From contig OZ035962.1 in the NCBI GenBank assembly GCA_964034945.1, forward strand, positions 83,845,942 to 83,909,941: 64,000 nucleotides of DNA, read 5' to 3'. A program made the position numbers and the translations under genes. The notes under the pieces are model-generated. The model saw only the letters and a program-made list of their open reading frames with translations, did no database searches and had not been told where the DNA came from. Origin of the DNA: Chrysopilus asiliformis (Eukaryota > Arthropoda > Insecta > Diptera > Rhagionidae). Each line of letters begins with the position of its first letter. Positions within the stretch are counted from its first letter, which is position 1. Shown piece after piece: positions 50,550 through 61,138 of this stretch.

Positions 50550-53500
50550 ATGAATTGGGATAATCTGCAATCAATTGCACAATTTGATGGTAAATATTGC
50601 AAATTTTTAATTTTAAAAGACGAGAAAAAGAAATAAAAAACACGAAATAAATATTTGGTAAATTTAGTAGCGAGAAAGTTAAAATTTCCTTTAACTATTT
50701 CACCATCTCCAATTTTCTCGAATATTCTGGACCTTGCAAACGCATTTGCGGTTATCTAATCGCGTTTTTACAAATTCTGTCCAAATCTTCAGATTTTTTT
50801 CAATATTAAGTAGCGATTTTTATTATTTACTTGGCTTAATGATTAATGTGATTTATATTACACACAGCAATTAGGCAAGCCTCAGATTTTTTGGCTTTAT
50901 ACATAAAAAAAACTCATTTGATAACAAATTTGCCCACAAAAAAAACTAGAACTTTTGGTCAAAAAAATCGTCACAGATTTTATCAGATAGGTTTTAAGGA
51001 AATTATTTTAATGCTTCATTGGAATATTGCTTTACCAAAAGCATGAAGCATGAAGTAATTTTGTCACACATTGCAACAAAAAGCTATTGTAAATCGCCTT
51101 ATAACCAAAATGTTAATATGGACCAAAAATCGATATCCACCAACAGACTTTTTATCTACAAATCTTTAAAGTGCATCCATAGTTGTACCTCTTGTGAAAT
51201 AACTTCCAACTGAATTGATGCTAATGAATTAATTTTGTATTTTAGTACCATGTGATATAACTTGATTCAGATTTTTTTATTAATTTTGCATTCACCGAGA
51301 AAGCTTTTGTCGTTTTTTATTGCTTCGGAACGCTGTAAAATTCTCAGTTTTCAAAAAACATATTAGTGCCGGTGTGTGTTTTTTATTTAGTAATTTGTAT
51401 CCGCTCTAGATTATCTAGTTTAACAGATTCACGCTTCGGGGACAGAACCTGAAACTGGAGCTTAAACATGAGCTACTGGTAATCATAAATTTATGATTCT
51501 ATCTGTACCTTACCCTAAGGTTTTGAGTGCAGGCAGCTAGCTCCTGATTTAAGTGCTCATAAACTTGATATCAATTATTAATTAATGACATTTAGAACGA
51601 ATTAACAATTTTAAAACTATAGGGAAAACATTAAAATTTACAAAATAAATCAATAATATATATAAAAACACTTATATACTAGTTAATACAAAACGATTAT
51701 GTAAAATCATATTCTAAACACATTTTATCTCTATAAATTTTTCGATACGGTGCACAGTTTTCGAGAAAACAGGAAAAAAGTATTCCATTTGTATGGGAGA
51801 GAGGGGAGCAATAGTCCCATTGGATTTTAATGTACGGATGAATTATATAAAATCCTATTTTAAACACATTTTACCTTTATAAATTTTTAAATATCTTTCA
51901 CCGTTTTCGAGAAAATTGCAAAAACTGTTTCGTTTATATTGGGGAGGGGAAGGAATGGTCCAATTTCGCCAGTTCAAGAACTTAGCCTAGCCATTAGACA
52001 CACAAATCTTTAGTTCAAACCTTTCAAAAGCTATAGTGTTCACGGACAGACAGGCGGACGGACATGCGGAAATAAAAATCTTTTGTCATCCCTAACACCC
52101 TGGTGTAGTTCAGTTTTATGTCCGGCGATTGGTTTGATGCGTTACAAATGGTATACTAAATCTAATATACTCCTGAGGCGTTGAGCGCAAAAGTGATATA
52201 AATAGTGATTTTTTTTTGTTTAATTATAAATAAGGAATAAAATCCCCTAAAGTTCTTCGATTTCAAATTTTTTCCAAAATAAAACCAAATTTTCCGTTCC
52301 AGACATTCCCCTGGATGCTGCATCCTCACCAAATCAAAATGGAAGTGGCGATGGCACAGCGTCTACAGCTTATGTGGAACAGCGAAGTATTGCTGAGTTA
52401 GCGACTGCAAAACCAACAACATCTATTAGTCTTTTAATTGAAAGTCTAGTGCAACTCCTCTGTTTGGTCCTCGAAGGAGATCCAAAAATCGCTGAATCCT
52501 CATACGAATCTATTTGCGAGCAATTGAATCAAGTCAGCCTCATCGATGATTCCTATAGAATGAAAGAGTTTGAAGAAATTCGCAGCCAATATCAGATGCA
52601 AATATACAAAATTGTATGCGCGGCCCGCGGTCAGGAGATTCCCATCACATTGCCAACTGTTGGGACTAATCCACAAACGGTAGAGACATGTTGGTCAAGA
52701 TATCGACGGGAATTCGATGAAGTTTCCTTTATTGCTGGTGATTTCACCTGTATTAAAAAAATCGAAATTGAAATTTCAAATTTCTGTTTGAAAATTTCCA
52801 GGTGGAGGATTTGGTAAAGTATATCGAGCTCGACATAAACTCGACACCATCGAATATGCCGTTAAGCAGATCAAAATCCATTCAACTACAATAAAACTAT
52901 GCCATTTAGCTGAAGTGAAAACAATCGCTAGTTTAAATCATCCCAACGTCGTACAGTATAAAGCCGCCTGGCTCGAACCAAATCTGCATGGTAGTCGAAA
53001 TAATTCCGAGTGTAAAACGGAGAAATCACAGAACGATGCCAGTGAAGTATCCGAAAGTAGTGAAGAAATTTTCGATGAATCTTCATCATCGCCAAGTGAA
53101 AGTCGTAATGAGAAATCGATTGGAAACAGTGCCGATGAGTCTTCGGATTTTATTCAATTCGAACACGACGAGAATGAAATTGAATCGATTTCAATGGACA
53201 GTAAAAATGTGGATCGTACAGTGGCGAATAAAATTGTCTGTCGCTACGAAAGTAATTCCGTTAAATGTTTGCGCCCAAAGACTGAATTAGCAATGCTCTA
53301 CATCCAGATGTCACTCTGTCAAATCACGCTACGAACGTGGCTCGACGATCGTAATCGAAGTTCCGACATGGATGAATTCTATGGGAATTTCTTTAGTCGG
53401 TGTGATTTAGACACCACACATTTGGACATTGTTAATGATATCTTTTGTCAGATTCTCACCGGTCTCCATTATATTCATTCACGTGGCATCGTTCATCATG

Positions 53501-55062
53501 ATATTAAGCCAAGCAATATATTTTTAAAAGTAGAAAATGATGGTAAATTAATTGCCCAGTTGGGAGATTTCGGATTGGCGTGTCCATTGCAGAATGGACA
53601 TCGCGGAATTGCTCTGGGGACTCCAATGTATGCGGCACCAGAGCAGTTAAATGGAGAATGTAATCCAAAGGTGAGTTAAAAATTAGGTAATAAACTTGTG
53701 GTCACCACAATTATTGAGCCCTGTTCACAAAAATTAATAGAATTGTTACCTTTCTGAATTTTCCACTCCCCTCATCACCTTTTTCGCAAATTTTGAGTAC
53801 AATTACTGCCAATCCATCTCCCCCTAGATGTACGACATATTTTATGGGCATTCCTAAGACTATTGACTCTAAAGTCGATAATTCCTATAGTGTAGGCAAA
53901 ACGGAAATTTGCCGCGTCTAAGAAAATAAGTACAAATAGACCTCATACCGGGCGATTTTCGCTACAATGCGGTTTATAGATACAGTAAAACCCGCTTATA
54001 AGCAATTTCAATTTGGCAGCATTTTCGTTGCTAATAAGCGGGGTTTCCTTATAAGCGGGGTAAAATACACGCTTATGCATTACAATGGGTTTTTAAAATG
54101 TGGTCTTGTAAGAGGGTTTTCCTTATAAGCGGGTTGCATATAAGCGGGTTTTACTGTATAATGATAATATTTCCATGTAAATGCTACGAGATTTATGACT
54201 TTCTTATACTTAGAGAAATAAAGTATTCTATTGATAGAAAATTTCGACCTCTACCTAAAAAATCATTTCCGAGCCCAAGTCGATTGGAGTCGTTTTACAA
54301 ATACCTCTTTCTATCTGTTAGTTTATCTACGAGATTTATTAAACGACATGAACTGGAGCTATGATATTTTACAGGCAGTGGACGATCCTATGAACAAGAA
54401 ACTTTTCTTTTATCGCTTGAATGGAATTTTTTAAAGCACTACTTTTGTTTCAATCAAATGTTCGATAACAAAAACTAAATAATAAACTAGCGATAAACTA
54501 TTAATTACTAACAATAAATATTTTTATTTCAGAGCGATATTTTTAGCCTCGGAATAGTTCTACTCGAATTACTTTTAAAATTCAAAACAGACATGGAACG
54601 TGTTCGGACGATCGAAAATGCACGAAAAGGCAGTGTTCCATCAGATTTAAGCACCCAATCATCCCATTTAATACTTAAGTAACTTTGCATTATTTAATAT
54701 TTTTTCATCCAATATTTGACAAATTTTTTCTTAACAACAGTTTACTTAACCATGCGAGCATTCGTCCAAATACCAAAGAACTTCTAGAAGCCATACGCGC
54801 TATCAATTTGGAACAAAATTTAAGAGCACTGCGAGTTTCACAAATAGACGTCAAGCTGAAGGATGTGAAAATTAAAGAACTCAAGTACCAAATAAAACTC
54901 CTGCAAGAAGACACACTGAAAAAGAATTCAGAGATATCGCAATTACTGGAACAAGTTCAGGAAAAGAACAGAATCATCACACAACTTAAACTCGATTTAG
55001 AGGCAAGGGAGAAGACCATTCAAAGTATAAACAATGAATCTTCGAAGAATAACGCTACGTGA
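50550..55062 (+). CDS. HRI-like eIF2-alpha kinase (EIF2AK1 family)
   Basis: Predicted cytosolic kinase that phosphorylates eIF2-alpha to reduce translation under stress. Exons 50550-50589, 52303-52737, 52802-53670, 54533-54678, 54741-55062 join in frame to about 603 residues (human HRI 630). N-terminal helical region (LLIESLVQLLCLVLEGDPK ... ICEQLNQ) matches the HRI N-terminus. Kinase: Gly loop AGGGFGKVYRARH (about 158-170), Lys180, HPNVVQYKAAWLE, then an acidic/Ser-rich insert of about 100 residues characteristic of eIF2-alpha kinases, LYIQMSLCQITLRTWLDD, DFG at 414-416, GTPMYAAPEQL, SDIFSLGIVLLELL. A C-terminal coiled coil follows, as in HRI. Oddity: the HRD motif reads HHD (390-392), Arg replaced by His. 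Intron 1 (1.7 kb) holds a family A repeat, intron 3 a MITE. PEK and GCN2 are unlikely: no lumenal, RWD or HisRS parts. Confidence 0.88.
51690..52185 (+). repeat. Dispersed repeat family A, copy 4 (duplicated block)
   Basis: Two successive versions of the TGTAAAATCATATTCTAAAC ... CGTTTTCGAGAAAA block, then GACAGACAGGCGGACGGACA, ATCTTTTGTCATCCCTAACA, GTGTAGTTCAGTTTTATGTC and ATACTAAATCTAATATACTC. It is in HRI intron 1, 120 bp before exon 2. Confidence 0.65.
53983..54156. mobile_element. pogo-like MITE (CAGTAAAACCCGCTTATAAGC)
   Basis: Ends CAGTAAAACCCGCTTATA and TATAAGCGGGTTTTACTG flanked by TA (53981-53982, 54157-54158). CTTATAAGCGGG is repeated five times inside. CAG/CTG tips and TA target indicate pogo/Tigger. 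Located in intron 3 of the HRI-like gene. Confidence 0.85.
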
Positions 55063-55210
55063 AATGATTTCCTTTTGCCACAATCATTTCATTATTATAT
55101 GGCTATCTAGTTTTTATACTCTATTTTGTAAAATAAATTTTAAGTAAATGAAATATTTATTTTACTTAATAAATTTTAAGTACATGAAATATTTATTTTA
55201 ATTACATATC
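55063..55210 (+). terminator. HRI-like 3' UTR with polyadenylation signals
   Basis: AATAAA at 55132-55137 is 70 bp after the stop. A 36-bp unit (AATTTTAAGTAAATGAAATA TTTATTTTA...) is tandemly doubled, giving a second AATAAA about 36 bp later. Confidence 0.55.
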
Positions 55211-55325
55211 ATTTAACCCGTTCGGTACAGTTTTTTTCTATGAGGGTTAAAAATACCCTCTATACAAATTAATGATGTTTAGCTATCAGTATTCATTTTA
55301 AAAAATTAAAAATTTTTTATTTTCC

Positions 55326-56752
55326 AGAAATACGTTTACTGTAGTCCAGATTTTTACTCAACTAATCAAAATTGGGTCACAAATACACTTAAAGGTGCAC
55401 TAAATGAGAATAGAGTGTTTGAAAATAAATAAATAATAAGTCAATTCAAATTTGTTAGCAACTTTTAAATTTTCAGAACAAGAATTCACCAATTCAAGAA
55501 TTACATAAATTTCATAATTCCATCAACGAAAATAAAAAAAATCTTAAAACAATGGATTATGTGCCACCCGGTATTCACCGGTTCAACAAGCAATGTTTAA
55601 ACAAAATCGGGGAAAAATTAAACAATGTTTGCATTTTGGGCTTTGATGAATACAACATACGCCCACATATCACATACTCTGAGAATTGTGATAAAATAAT
55701 TGGCATTAGTAAAATTAATTATGCACCGTATTATCGACATAACCGGCAAATAATATTAGCATCAATCACTAATCTTACTGATGAAGAAAATGTTATGTTC
55801 GCGTACGATTTTGTGGAGGATGATAATATGGATGAGTTCTTAGACCAAGTAATTACAGCAGCCATACATTCAAACATCAATGTAATTGGAGTGTTAACTG
55901 ATATGGATTATAAATTCAGCCAATATTATCAATATCATTATTTTGATAGTAATGAAAATTCGATTTTTATTGCAAAAAAAAAATCTTAATATACACTAGT
56001 GTGGCACACATGGAAGGTTTTTTGAAAACAACGATTTTTATTGGCCGCCTTCCGACCAAGTTGTAGTGAAAGAACAAGTAAAAAACATATTACCACCGAT
56101 GACTATTAAGGAACCAATATTAAAAATATCAAACTATGATGCCTTTCAACACCATAATAAAATCTTCCAATTAAGTAATGTCGAGAAAGTGAAATTATTA
56201 AAAAATACAAATAAAATATCTAATGAAGTTTTAAGTTCTCTAATAACTTTTTTCGAAGACTCTTTAACATTAATTAAAATATTATATCCAGCATCATTTA
56301 ATGAAGAACTAATAATTATGTATAATGATGATAATTTCAAAAAATTAATTTTTTTATATAAAAAGCTAAAAAAAATCAAATATATGTTGGGAGTCGCTAT
56401 AAATTCCTTATTAACCTAATAAGACATTTACATAATGTAATGATTTTAATAAAAAAAACTTAGTACCGTCAATATGAATTTATTGAATATGGACAAATTC
56501 GCAGATGTGCGGAAATACGGCGCTATAAATCTACAGTCAAGCAACATAGGAATTGGATTTATATACCATATAAATGAAGAAATAAAAAAGTTTCATGAAA
56601 AATATAAAATGTTAAGAAATCCAATAATATTAAATTCCACATGGAGTGAATACGCAGTGAAATTTAATACAAATTTAGTGTTAGAAAATAATACCTATGT
56701 CCGATTACTACACATAGCCGGACACTGCCAAGAAAAATTATTAAACAAATAA
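55326..56752 (+). pseudogene. Possible P-element/THAP9-type transposase remnant
   Basis: Not firmly identified. Four AT-rich open pieces follow each other: 55336-55432, 55479-55989 (coding core from ATG 55552), about 56020-56419 and 56474-56752. The second piece has LGFDEYNIRPHITYSENCDK, then KIIGISK, a variable stretch, and NVIGVLTDMDYKFSQYY; spacing of FDE..I.P....D.I.G and V.TD resembles the RNase-H-like core of P/THAP9 transposases. The third piece joins only through a -1 shift at the A9 run near 55976-55984 plus a stop. No THAP zinc finger or terminal repeats were found. It may be a decayed transposon, or a domesticated gene with unrecognised introns (acceptors TTTTCCAG at 55325 and TTTTCAG at 55478). 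Confidence 0.4.
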
Positions 56753-57197
56753 TCATTTTGCGACCCTTGTTTCAGCAGAGCGAATAAAAGTCCAGATACG
56801 TATTACGGGACATGTGATATGAGTAGCACATTACACGATATTTGTGTAATGTGTTATAATGTGTTCGACAGTAATTTTAATTATATTATAACATATAATA
56901 ATATTATATCTATGTTTAAGATTCTTTTTTTTTCAATACTTAGATACTACCAATTTAATTTATGAGGTTAATAACAATAATTGTAAAAAACATATTATTT
57001 ACTTCATAAAAGAAATGTTTAAAGCGCTTTTAATAGATAGAATTAATTTATTAAATACTAAAAAAAAAAATCCAATATTGTTTAAATAAATAAAAGAATA
57101 TTTGAAAATTACAGTTCAATACAGATTTTTTTTATTCCATTGAATTTATATTATTTATATGATATATAAAAAACTTAAACGATACATGAGACGTTAA

Positions 57198-57383
57198 AAG
57201 CTAGAGTGGACCAACCCACATATCGAAATCGTGATTTTTTTTGTGTTTGAATCACTATTGCGAGTGAGTTTTTAGACATGCACCAAAAAACGTTTCAACA
57301 TTGAGTAAAAATTTTCACTCAATAATAGTACAGAGTGGAAAAGCTTCAAAAACCCGATTATGTGGGTTGGTCCACTCTAGCTT
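57198..57383. mobile_element. Inverted-repeat MITE flanked by TTAA
   Basis: Arms AAGCTAGAGTGGACCAACCC and GGGTTGGTCCACTCTAGCTT are exact; TTAA precedes and follows (57194-57197, 57384-57387). A TA target inside the arm (CTA|GAGTGG) is an alternative border. No coding capacity. Confidence 0.75.
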
Positions 57384-57763
57384 TTAAAGCCTCATATTTA
57401 CGATATATGTCACTTTGAAACATTGTCAAATCAGGATTATGAAAAATGAGTTAAAAAATATTCTTGAAGCCATAAAAGCTATTAAAGAAACGAATTGCTT
57501 GATTCACTAAAACCTATATATGTATATGTATACCTATCAATCAAGACTATTATATAAGTTAATTATTTTTGTTTTAAGAAAACCAATTTTTCGTTCTTTA
57601 AGCAATATATATTGACATTTTTTTACATATTCATATCTCAACATTTATCGAAATGGATCGCTCAAAGCGAGTTAAATATAATTAAAAAAAATATTTGATG
57701 AAGCATCTATAAATATTGATAACTCTAGTCAGTTTTTACACATTAAAAATGTTTTTGCTTTCG

Positions 57764-59536
57764 CTATCGTTTTTTAGTTTTCTCCTTTTTCGCTAATTCC
57801 AGTCCAATGATTTGATTCTGTTTTATTTTGTAGGTTTCCGTCAGCAAATTGTAAATGAATCGAATTTGGTTCCCCTGAACTTGTAACTGCTCGGTCTTTT
57901 CATGTGGCGACTTAATAATGGAAGTACTCGCCGCGACACCTAATTTACAGGCTTTGGCGAATTCTGATATAATGATCCCGTACGACTCCAAATTACTAAC
58001 TAATGTCACCTTTTTGTTGCCGGATCGGGTTGCCAAAGACATTATTATCTTCGGTTTGTTCCCTGATTTTACTTCATTTTGCCCTCGCATCTCATACGTG
58101 TGAAACATTTTGTTCAGAACAGTGGAGAACAAATCATCGAATTTGATTTCAGTGCAGTTGCACATTTCAGCGAGTATCGGGTCAAGTTGGATTTGGCTAC
58201 TATCCGAGTTGGGTGCGTAGGGAAGTTTCTTTTTGCTTATGTACTCTTTAAGTAATTTCTTAATTTGTGCACGATCCAATCCGTCGCCCTTTTTGAAGCC
58301 CAAATTCGAGAAGAATTTTTTTGTATCATCCGTAATTATGTATAACTCCATCATTGATGTGTGGAAGAGGGGCACATCTGCAGCATTGCTTTGGGTCGCA
58401 CTCGACCCCCCGTTGTCATCAACAAAATTCATCAAATCCGGATGATCAAAGTCAATGGACACAATTTTCTCAATGCCTTTGGCTTCTTCGCGAACTACAA
58501 TCAATCCATTGACGGACATTTCGCTGAGGAATTTTGATATTTTCTTGTAGGAAGTTCGCTTGAGATCGATTTGCATTTCCGCTGCAGGAATAACGTGTAA
58601 TCGATAGAAATTACTGATAAGCAACGGCAATGTTAACTTCCGTCCATCTCGTTTCAGGGCCGCAAAGAAAGCCTTCTTCAACACATCATCCATGCTTATT
58701 TGCTTCTCTTCCTCAACAGGTGAGTTATCGGAAGATCCAGGAATGTCCAAACATTCATCGTTAACTTCTACCTCCGCTACTTGTTCTGCCACCTGATTGA
58801 CAACTTCTGAAATATCCTTGGTGGGTTGCTGTGGCTTTCTCGGATTACTGCCCAGCGCTGGGAAATCATCTTCCTTTGGTACGCTAAGAACTGCATCGCA
58901 TTGCGGTATTTGAAGTGTTACGGAAGGTTCTATCGCCCACAGTTTATCTCCAAATACGTGTAACATTTTGAGGCATACTCCAACACCGCCAGACATGTAC
59001 AGATCATCACTCGACCTCGCCAAACGGCCAATTCCAACTGCAGATTTATTCGAAGTCAGATTAACAGCTGCTAGCTGGTCCTTTTTGTAGTTGCCGTAAG
59101 CTTTGAATCCTGTTCCCTGTTTGATAACACCTGAAATACATTTGAAAGTGATAGCAAGATTACTATAGAAAATTATTCATTGTTTACCTGGCAACATGAG
59201 GTCGGCTCCGTTACCCAATCTAGGAAGTACATCAGGATGAGTTGTGAAAAATGGCACTAGGTTCTCAACCAGCCAAAGAGCGTAAACTGTCGGAATGAGA
59301 CTTCCGCCATCGTCCTCGAAAAATATTGGACGCTTATCAACCGCATAAACGGTGCATTGGCCACTGGAATTCGTAATGATTTTGATTTGAATAACAGTCG
59401 ATTTATTTGGTAGCAAACTGTTTAATTCATCTTCCTGGACATTGGGAAAGCACTGGACGACTTTACCACGTAATTTCTTGGTTTCGGATCCTTTTAACTG
59501 AACATTTTTTTTCAATTTAAACGGTTTCACGAACAT
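57764..59536 (-). CDS. eIF2D: Eukaryotic translation initiation factor 2D (ligatin)
   Basis: Delivers Met-tRNAi or recycles tRNA/mRNA on 40S subunits independently of eIF2; acts in re-initiation in the cytosol. Two exons on the minus strand: 59536-59188 and 59130-57764, joined by a 57-nt GT-AG intron that splits a Gly codon. About 571 residues (human 584). Order: N-terminal domain MFVKPFKLKKNVQLKGSETK, then the PUA-region LPTV-like block (SLIPTVYALWL, RLGNGADLMLPG, AAVNLTSNKSAVGIG), an acidic linker, the winged-helix block (SYKKISKFLSEMSVNGLIVV), a SWIB-like stretch and a C-terminal SUI1 domain (KKVTLVSNLESYGI ... LQVQGNQIRFIYNLLTETY). An in-frame upstream ATG at 59551 would add MRKVK; the second Met matches the family start. 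Intact. Confidence 0.94.
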
Positions 59537-59551
59537 TTTCACTTTCCGCAC

Positions 59552-61138
59552 TGTTTGCGGATTTTTAGGTTAGCTCGCCACGGCGAATTTAAATGGCGAA
59601 GTAATGTTTTAACTTTCTTATACGTAATGAAGATGGTAGTGCTTTCACAACTATGTAGAAGATTTCTCAAAAACTGACTCGAGCCATAAAGTTTTGAAGA
59701 CATTTTCAGTTAACCAAAAATATATATTTCCGTTAACCAGTTATGAAATGGCAATTAATGAATGAATCTTCCGTTAACCGGAAATAGATTTTATGTAAAA
59801 ATTTAAAATAGAGGTCCTTTTACAGTAAATCGATATAGATATATTTTTCAGGTCTCAAAATATGACACCATTTGGCACTTTTTTAAGTTTTCTCATCATT
59901 ATAAAAAAAAAGAGTTCTAGTTGAATTTCGAATTTTTAGGTGAAATAAAAAGGTATATTTGAAACTGCAAGTGTGTGCAAGCCATAAGATATTTTGACAG
60001 TTCGCCTTCTTGCTGTGAAATTTGGTGAAATTTTTTCTAATTCCCGGTATATTCATAAAATACACGTAAAAATGGCATTGAATTTAAGCAGGTGAATAGT
60101 TAACATAAGTTCTTCAGCTATTTTCATATTATGTTCCAGTTGGCTTTATGAGTGTTTAACAAAACTCAAGTTAAAACCTCGTTGAAACCATATAGAGTTG
60201 TTACATAAACAGGCAATTGTCTACCATCGTATTTGTCGCATGCAAATTATTTTTCTTAAACTAATTTACACAGCACTTGAAGATGTTGAATTTTCAAAAG
60301 TTTTATCGCCAACTCAGGTTGACTAAATGTTTCAGTTATGTCAGGAAAACTTGGAAGAATTTCATGTTTTGGATGAATTCATTAGCACTTTCACACAAAA
60401 ATTTTAATCATGCGACTAGAAAAGCTGCTTCCCGAAATTGTCTCAAGGCAGTCACTAAAGATTAATCCAATTAAAAATTCAATCCTAAAATCTCCCGCGG
60501 AAATTTCTTCCTAGCCTGGATGATAAATGACATCAAAATAAAACAGAAGCACTTAACATAATTAGAAAAAAAATATATTTGTACATTTCATTTTGTAAAT
60601 TTGGCACTTCTTAAGGCTACTTTTTCGGATGTCGACACATTTGAAAGTTTATGGAAAGCCCAGACAAAATTTATTAGAACTTGTCTGTCTTCATTAAAGA
60701 CATTACACTGTAAAGTTTAATCGATCAATAGTTTAGTTGGTTTGATCATTCGGTATGGTGCTCTATGGGGGTGTGCACACCTCATCATACATTTGGTTAA
60801 ATCAAGTAAATTACTAGGCAATTAAAATAGGCAGTTACTTTTTCAACCAAAAAAATACGTAGGAACTATTTTGTCTGGGCTTGTAAGCTGTGTATACAAT
60901 AAATTTCAGCTGTGTTTCCAAAAAATGTAAACAACTATTAAGACGACAACATTAAATTTCAATCACTGTTCAAAACAAAGAATCCACTAAAAACAAAATC
61001 ATCGGAATTCGAAGACTAAATAATTTTTATCATATGATTTTGATAAAACTCTTAAATATAAGTAGCTATAACTTAACGCGAAACATTAAAAAATCACAGC
61101 AATTTGGAGTGCTTTATAATTTGAAAATATCATTCAAA
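59552..61138. other. Region between eIF2D and Chk2
   Basis: Apart from a possible small pseudogene (60072-60407), no gene or inverted-repeat element was recognised. It contains the eIF2D promoter (about 59560-59650) and the Chk2 3' flank. Confidence 0.45.
60072..60407 (+). pseudogene. Possible small unidentified pseudogene
   Basis: ATG at 60072 gives MALNLS, then a donor GTGAATAG (60091) and acceptor TTCCAG (60138) join to SWLYECLTKLKLKPR. The same frame continues through TGA, ELLHKQAIVYHRICRMQIIF, LALEDVE-like sequence, TAA, and LCQENLEEFHVLDEF to TAA at 60405-60407. The amino-acid texture looks protein-like and both in-frame stops are single, but no family is recognised. It could equally be chance. 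Confidence 0.22.

Noticed and set aside
54098..54434. Open frames in intron 3 of the HRI-like gene as an extra exon
   Set aside because: They start inside the pogo-like MITE and the flanking exons join in frame without them (PK|SDIFSLG).
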